Source of the DNA: Apoda limacodes
Taxonomy: Eukaryota > Arthropoda > Insecta > Lepidoptera > Limacodidae
NCBI GenBank assembly: GCA_946406115.1
Contig: OX291544.1
Location: 28,599,521-28,663,520, forward strand
Direction of reading: 5' to 3'
DNA length: 64,000 nucleotides
Below the pieces are notes generated by a model. The model saw nothing but the letters and a program-made list of their open reading frames with translations, had not been told where the DNA came from and ran no database searches. Of the stretch, positions 48,701 to 57,700 are shown in pieces. The position numbers were made by a program, and so were the translations under genes. The number at the start of each line of letters is the position of its first letter. The first letter of the stretch is position 1.

Positions 48701-51700
48701 TTATTTGGATTAATTTAGATTTTAGTTCAATGATGATTGTATATGCATGCGACAGATATATTATTCATAACACCCAAACCCGCTTGTTACCCACTATGGA
48801 ACGTTGTTAACAGTAGTACGCACTGAAACATTAAAGATGATCAAGGTTATTCAGGATAAAATTGTTAGTTCTTAGGAAGTTCACTTTAGTAAAAATCGTA
48901 ATTTTTAACAGTAGGGATCCAAATCTAATCAAATCGTCTTCATATGCTAAAGATTATGGTGGTATAAATATCTCATAATCTGCTTAACAAAGCATTCAAA
49001 TTTTTCTTCAACGCATTCTGTAACAACGTGTAATGTAACGACGCATATTTGACTTGCTTCTTAATTATTAATTATTCTACTCACACATAGCCATTTATTT
49101 TATGTTAAAAAATCGTGTAAAATCATAATGTTTTCTATTTACTAACTAGAAAGCGTTGGCGTCGAATTAGATCGCGCTATGGTTTCGTTCATAAAAAGTG
49201 ATGTTATAGTATAGCGTTCACGCAGACGACGTCGCGGGTAGCAGCTAGTTATGAATACATCTTGGACGTTTGTGGAATTTCCCCATAAAATTAACCCGTA
49301 TCGTAATACAGAGGCAACATAACCATAACAAGCATGTAATGCTGTTTCCGAGTCATTGGTTGATTTAATGTTGCGAAGCACAAATATAAATCTATTTATT
49401 TTGTTTCAGACTTCTTTGATGTGATGTTTCCATGAACAATTCTCATCCAATATGATTCTTAAGAAAGAAGAGTACTGAGTTTGTTAAATTTTCTGATTCC
49501 TATATGCAATGTCAATTTTAGGTGAAAGCATTTTAACATTATGAAATTGGATATTTTAGTCTTAGTCAAATTTACATTCAAATTATTACAATTCAGCCAT
49601 TTTACAAGTTCTTTAATAGTTTTATTAATATTAGTTTCAAAAGTAGTTGCATTATTTTCAAATGGAATTATTACTGAAATATCGTCAGCGAACAGAATTG
49701 ATCGAAAATTAATAAAATTTTGCAAGTCATTTACATAATATACAAGAAAAGCAAAGGACCCAATACGCTGCCTTCAGGCACTCCGTATCGATTGTATTGT
49801 AACTGGGAATGATAGGTTTTTTGTTAAAATGATTCTTCATGCGTTTTAGCTATTACTACACACGCGCACGATTTTCTAAATAACTTTTCAACCAGTTTAG
49901 AGCCGGTCCATATATACCTTAGCTTTCACACTTTTTGAGTAGTCTGTTGTGACAAACATAGTCAAAAGCTTTAGTCATGTCCAAAAAAATGACATATACA
50001 GGAGAACCTTTATTCCATTTTCAGAAACAACTTTGACTAATAAATCCGAAATATCTTTTAAAATGCTATTGTGAGTGTTCTTGTGTACGTTTTATGGTTA
50101 ATATTTAATGTTTTAAAATTAAAATATACTTACCAACGACGTGAATAAACGCAGACCGGACTTGCGTGTGAAAGGACGGAGCATCTGCGGAGACTTCGCA
50201 TCGATAGCGGCCCGCGAGAGCGCGCGAAGCTTCGCGAAGCACTACTTGCTGAGATGTCGAGCGGGATACCTGTACAAGAAATTTGGGTCACTAACTGGAT
50301 GCGTACTGTCACCGCACATAGCAGCTCTGTTGTCTATGCCGCCTAACTGGAATACACCAAATCAAATCCGCTAGACCGCCTTGTCTTATTTCAAACTAAG
50401 GCATGAATGGATCTAGGGTTTCTCAAAGCGGAGCAAGTCGTAGACAGTGAAAATAACTTTATGGCAGCTGCCTGGCTGGCTCACACAATATGATATTGTA
50501 CAATTGTAGCAGGCTATGGACTTTGATGTGCGTTCAAAAAAGAACTCGGTATGGCAAATTGCAATTACCTATTATACAAATTTTGCATTCTTATAATGCT
50601 CAGATAAACGCGCCAAATCAATAAACGGTTATGTGAAACGCCGGCATTGTGCAACGCTTATTTAGTGCCAAATCTGTAACGCGTTATTGCTTTGCAAATC
50701 AAAGATATTGGCACCCAGGTTTGTATAATTTGCAAAATCACAATCAGTGTAATAAAGTGGTATAACGCTGTTAGAACACTAGTTTTAACAAAACACCTAC
50801 AGGTATCAGAGAACACCAAGTACAAATTTGAGCATCTTATATCCGAACCGACGAAAAAAAAGGATGTTCTAAAGTCGCGAGCTTTTTTTTTTAAGAAATT
50901 ATTAAAGGCAACTGAGATAATTTTTGTTCAATCCTACTTCCTCTACTTTATACAAAATATCTTGCATGTTGGCCCTCCCTCTTTTCTTCTATAAAGGTAT
51001 AAAATAGTTTCCCCGTTCAATACAATTCTTGTCGCGAAAAAAACGTTAATCTTTTGCTTTTCGTAATTTTAGCCAAGTTGAACGAGCCATGATAAAGAGA
51101 AGATCGCCCAGTGCAATCTAGCGAAAACTATTCTAGATAAAATCAAAAATCAAAATCAAAATCTTTTTATTGAAATGGGTTACTAAGAACACTTTCGAAT
51201 CGTCAAGTAAATTAACTACAACTAGCTTTACAAACTAATTACAATACTGTTTTATTGCGTGCGTCCAATAGGTAATCTTTGTAAAATCACAAACGAAACA
51301 TAAAATTATAGTTTATCAACTAATAAATACATGTTTTGTATTGAAACATTAAATAAATAAGATTTACAATGTAAATAGTTTGATTTAAAAAAAAAACAAT
51401 CAATATTTATGTAATATTTCAATTGCCTATTGTTTTTCAGATTGCATAGGGGGGGGGGGGCACCATGTGATACGTTAAGTTTTCAATTATTCTGTGACGG
51501 GATTAAAAGCAACTCCCGCGAAAAATATATTCATATAACATATAATATTACATAGCAGACGTACATATACACATATATATATATATATATATATACACGT
51601 ACATACATATTTACTTTTTACAAAAATGCAAATAAATAAATAAATAAATAGGTATATATAAAATATTAAGGATAATATAAGATACACATACATGCACATA

Positions 51701-54700
51701 TTCATATATACACATACAGACAAATATTAATACATATATATAAATACACAAATATATATAAAAGATAGAAAATAAAACTATATGTAAAAGATCTTATAGG
51801 TCCTATCTGATTCAATCCTCGTTCGGCCGTCCGATAGCGCCAGGGCTCCGAACACGAGCGGGTGCTACACACAAACACGCACATATACATAAATGCACAC
51901 ACATATTCAAACAGACGTTGCACACCCGAAAGTGGCCCAGCGCCTACCCAACAGCCCGGCAACAAATGCACATCATTTTAACTACCATCACTTCGGAAAC
52001 AAGAAACTCCTGGATGTACACCTGTTACCAATCAGTCATGCAGGAACCAAGCCATCAAGTACACAATATCTATCCAAACATGTATATATACACATACACG
52101 TACGTACTCGTGCGCCACACCCCCACACATCCAAAGCCCCACCAAAACCAGGCAGCCAAAGGCGGATTGCACATGGTGCGTCCCCTGGTAGCTCGCCACC
52201 AACCACTATAAAGTTAACAACAGAGACATAACATCGTTACTTAGCTTGGTCTTAAGAGTGCTCCTTTAACTTATCAAACCTAAATTATTTAAGTTTGAAT
52301 AGAAAACCTAACATTAATTTTGTGTGATACTAGGCCATACAATTTTGTCATTCAAATATTCATCTACATTATAATATGCTTTCCTACATAGCAGATGATT
52401 AATATAAAATTTAAACTGTTTGTCACCTAAGTTAAGAATTTCTACAGTTAACTTATTATAAAATTTTACACCGCTTCCCATAAATGATTTGTTGGCTTCA
52501 GTAAGCCTAAACTTTGGCATAGCAAGTTAATTTTAATTTCTCGTATTTAAGTTGTGCTTATCACTGTTCCTCGGAAATTGGGATATATTTTAACGGACAA
52601 ACATAATAGTTTCCTAGATATATTGACACGGTACCGTTACAATATTTATTTCTTTAAAAACATCCCTGAGAGAGTCTCGGCTTCCTAGCTCATAAATGCT
52701 TCGTACTGCCCTTTTTTGTAATATAAATATGGTTTGAATATCAGCAGCAGAACCCCATAGCAAAATACCATATGACATGACACTGTGGAAATAAGCAAAG
52801 TAAACAAGTCTTGCTGTGGTTATGTCAGTCAATTGCCTAATTTTCCTCACTGCAAAAGCAGAAGAACTAAGTTTACCTGCTAGTACTGTAATTTGTGTAC
52901 CCCACTGCAATTTTGAGTCAATAGTTATACCTAAGAAGACAGTCAAAAATTTTTCATTGTTTAATACCAGATTTCTATTAATTTCGATTACATTAGGTAG
53001 TGAAAACTTAATGCATTTTGTTTTATTAGCATTAAGTACAAGATTATTAACAGTAAACCAGTTTGAAATTTTTATAAGGTATCTATTTATGTCGTTCGAA
53101 TTTTCGTGTTTCCTGTTCACTTTAAACAATAATGAAGTGTCATCTGCAAATAATATTATCTCTGTAAATTTTAGCACCATAAAGGGTAAGTAATTTATAA
53201 GTAAGGTAAATTTATATATACTAAAAACAGGAAAAGCCCTAATATTGACCCTTGTGGTACACCTAGTTTGACTAGAGATCCCTGAGATTGAGAAGTATGA
53301 TTCTACAAGTTCAAGGGATTTATTTCTAACACCATAATATTTTAGTTTAGCTAACAACGTATGATGATCGACACAATCAAACGCCTTCGATAGGTCGCAA
53401 AAAACGCTAACTACATCCTGGGAACTCTCCCATGCCGCGAGAATGTGCTTCATAAGCAAGGCTCCAGCATCAGTAGTTGAGAGTCCCCTGGTAAAACCGA
53501 ATTGTCGATCATGTAAAAGTCCCTGTATACAAAACTGTGAAAGCAATTGATTTAGCAAGATTTTTTCAAATATTTTACTAAAGACAGGTAGAACAGATAT
53601 TGGTCTAAAATTTGAGGGATCTTCTTTGTCACCAGATTTAAAAAGAGTTATCAATTTACTGCATTTCATGAGGTCTGGAAATACACCATTATCAATACAT
53701 ACATTAAATATATCAGCAAGATAGTGAGCAACAACTGAAATGATTGAGCTAATTAACTTAACAGACATCCCCCCACAAATCTTCAGTATTTTTCAGATTA
53801 AGTGTTTTAAATGTTGTGATAATTATTTGGGGATCCACATGTTTAAATTTAAATTTAACATTACACTCAGTAACACTGTCCTTTAGAATAGATTCAGCAG
53901 CTTGGCAAGATGAAGTTAAGGATACAGTTATTTTTTATGGTATTTCATCAAAGAAATTTTCAAATATTTGGGCAACTTTTTCGTCATTATCAATTAAACC
54001 AGAGTCTGTTTTGATATTAAAGTTGTGTTCACGAGCCTTTGATCTACCAGTTTCATTATTGATCAAATTTCAAACAGTTTTAATCACATTATCAGATGAT
54101 TTAATTTTACTGCTTATGTGATTAGACTTTGCAACATGAAAGACTGATTTAAAAAAAATTTGAATACTTTTTGACATGTTCATTAAGGCTTGGATCGCGC
54201 ATAAGCGATTTTAGTGAATATAATTCATAAAGTCTATCTCTGCTTATTTTAATTCTTTTTGTAGTTCAATCGTTTAATTATGGCCTGTTATTGCATCTTA
54301 TTGTTTTAGTTTTAAAAATGTTGTTGAAAGTTTTATTCACTGCCTGGAAAAAGTTTTTATATAAATTGTTAACATCTTTTTTAGGCTCAAGAGCGGGCAA
54401 GATAGTTTTTAATTTTTCTAAATAACTATTTATCCGAGGAACAGTGATTGGCCTACATATAATCTCCTTGTTTAATTCCAAACAAGTTATGGCAAAGCTA
54501 GCACTTTGACCACAATGATCCGATTTCAGACAACTTATAATGTTTTTATCTAAATATTCGCAGTTACAGAATATGTTATCTAAACATGTTTTTTCAGTTA
54601 TTCTTGTAGGCTCTAGAAGGAGATTTTCCAAGTTAAATGACTTAAATAGACTAAGATAAATAGGCGATATGCCAAGAAACAAAAAGTTTATGTCTGAAAT

Positions 54701-57700
54701 CATACATGATTGTCCCACAAAGAAACTTCCTGTACCAGGTTACAGGTTTTGAGTTGCCTGCATCCAGTTTCCTTGTCTTTGCAGCTATCTCTGTGTCTAA
54801 TCACAATTTACAATACTTTTTATCCCAATCGAAAGTAGACATCTCTGCCGGGCAACTATTTGTTGGCATTGCAACGGATCAACAGGATGACCAAGGTTTT
54901 GTTACAAGGCTGTCCGGGAGGGCAAAAAATAACACAGTATACTTTTCAGTCGCAGTATTGAAAAAGTTCCATTAAGAATCTCACAACGATGAGCAACTTC
55001 AACGCGAGAATAGTCGCTAGTAAAAGCTATTCTTAAAAAAAAAAATGTGTTATATGTCTGCATAACACAATTATTGACAAACTTGGCAAAATTGGTTTGT
55101 CCTTGTTCACCTACAGAAAGTTGTGAGATTATGTCTGGAAAAAATTGCTTAACAAAGCTTAAAAAATCTTTTGTTTTGTGCCTGTTCTATTAAAGTTTGC
55201 ATAAACTGACATAAAATTAAACTTTTCTCAGATTTGCATGTAAAGGTTAATCTTAGACTTTTCTTATTTTTTGAATCGTATTTGTTGTATAAAAACTTAG
55301 GTTTAGGTAGAAACTTACGTAAAGAAACTAAGGATTACCTAAGTACTCCGCCAACTCACTCATTATTCACTTTCTTTAAGAACGAAGAACAGTGAAAAAA
55401 GGATGTGCTCAATGTTGTGGAAACATTTTAATATTTACGCTCTACGCTCCTATAGCGGCACAATTAGGGCATCATAAATTCTCAACAACAGAACTTTCAC
55501 CAACAGTAATAGCAGTGATTTGGCAAGCTTTAACACGAGCTCAGTATTGGACCGAACTGGCAACACAGTTGTTTTACTCTAAGATGTCACACGAAAAATA
55601 TTATGGAAGGTGTCTGTTGTTTTTCCATCTGTCTGTAACAGTATTTATTCTTTGTGCGCCAATCACATATTGTCTTTTTTCTACACTAGTTTCGGATAGG
55701 CCATCGCCTCTTGATCATGGCTAGTGCAACTTAGCTAAGCTGGCGAAAACCAAAAGGTTATGAAATCCTCAGATTTAAGGGTTCGATACGGCTTGTGAGT
55801 TTGGGATCGTCAACGATTCTCTGAGCCCGTCGTTGAACCGAAGTTAAAGTTTTTTCACGACAACAAGAATTCTAATTGAAAAGAATTATTTTCTACGTTT
55901 TTTGAAGTAAAACTTTTATAGCATCATTGCGCAGTCGGCAGTTTGAAAATAAAATAAGAAAAAACGTCACCTTCACCGTTAGTTCTATTAGCTTACGGCT
56001 ACACTTCTGTCTCTTACACGTACTCCAAGCACGGTTCAACATGCTTTGGACTATTCTGTTCAAGTTTTATGGTTAGGAAATCCAAATTTCGCTTTAATTT
56101 TTTATTTGAATAGGTACCTATCTATACATTGTTTTACTTTGAATTGCCACATATGGTTATGAAACAAAAAAATATGAGTTACACATGTTGGTAACTAATA
56201 CAAAGAATTTATGGTTCGGAAAATATAATATAATATTAAATACAATAACAAAAATAAAGGTACTAAACCCTAAAGGCAGTTTATTGGACATAATTTACAA
56301 TAAAAATACCATACTATCGTTATCATTACAAATTATAACACTTATTGTCCAAATCTAAAATGGGCTATATCTAACCAATAGCCCATAACGCTCAGCGAAA
56401 ATGATATCATAACAATAACCGTTAGAATTCGATTTGATTGTTATATCACTTATCACTGAGGTGTTGCAATAAACACGGTTATTACGAGAAGGATGACAGT
56501 TGTTAGCAGATCTTCTAAATCTTAGTATCTACCCGAAACATTACATAAAGTTACTGTTTCGTTCGCCTTTAAGGTATAATTTGTTTTTTTGCAGTGCAAT
56601 TCTTCATATATTTATAAAAAAATAGTACAAAAACATCACGATTGTTTTTAATTTTGTATTTTTTTGTCTCAATAATGGTTTGTATGACCAAGTTGGTTCA
56701 CAGATAAGGTATGGGGTTGCCACAATAAGATAATTATTTAATGTTGCAATGTGCAACGAAGTGTTGCCAACAATATGTTTAAAGTCTCCTGTAAGCTCCG
56801 AATACTGTATTGCGGTAAGGTAAAGTTCCACGCTTTCACTAACATATTTTGTGTCTATCAATATACAAAATGTCAATGCTATGTCTGTACCTTTTCTTTT
56901 ACTGATTTTCGTAACAGTTTCTTGTTGTTACATTTTTAGTTCGCCTAACTTCATACATATTGTTGCTAATATTCTTATAACATCATCATATTTATATGAC
57001 GATTTGACATAACGAACGATTCAGATTATTGCACCCTCTCGGGTGTTTTTCTTTTCTCACTCTTTCACTCTAGCTCTCTCCTTTCACACCAAAAACACAC
57101 AAACTGCCGCCAAACTTTATGAAATACATAGTTTAGTTAGAATTAGTGAAAGCATAAAATTACCGACCGTGTGCACAAAATTTAACAAAGTTCTATCGCA
57201 GTTAAATGAATGGTATAGAAACACATAAAAGACAAACAAATAAACAAAGATACAGAAATAAATATCTTTATAGGTAATATACACCAACTTTTTGCGATTA
57301 AATAACTCTAAGCTGCTCCAAGCTACAGGGTATTCCAGACATTCCAGTACGATGCCACAATTTGGCAACGCATCGAGTCGAATATATATTGTTTACTATC
57401 TGCAAAAGAGTATACCTAACTGCCAAATTTTTGGCAGCACTGAGACATAGCCGCATACGTGTGAAAAATATTTCCTTCCTTTAGTTCCGCCTTTGCAATA
57501 AAAATGTACTTCATTACAAGCCTTGCCAAAACGCAGACTAACAGACAAATAAAAATATTATAATTGAATTTCTAACAAGATATCCTTATATAAAGGACAT
57601 CTTCTATTCTTCGTTTAATAACTTAAAAAATAAATAAAAGACATTTTAGAAACTATTCTTCCTAAGCTTTTTGATGACATATTACAGACAAATATCAAAA

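Noticed and set aside
55392..55724. 110-codon plus-strand frame with hydrophobic end
   Set aside because: No recognisable family; lies among retrotransposon debris in an intron.
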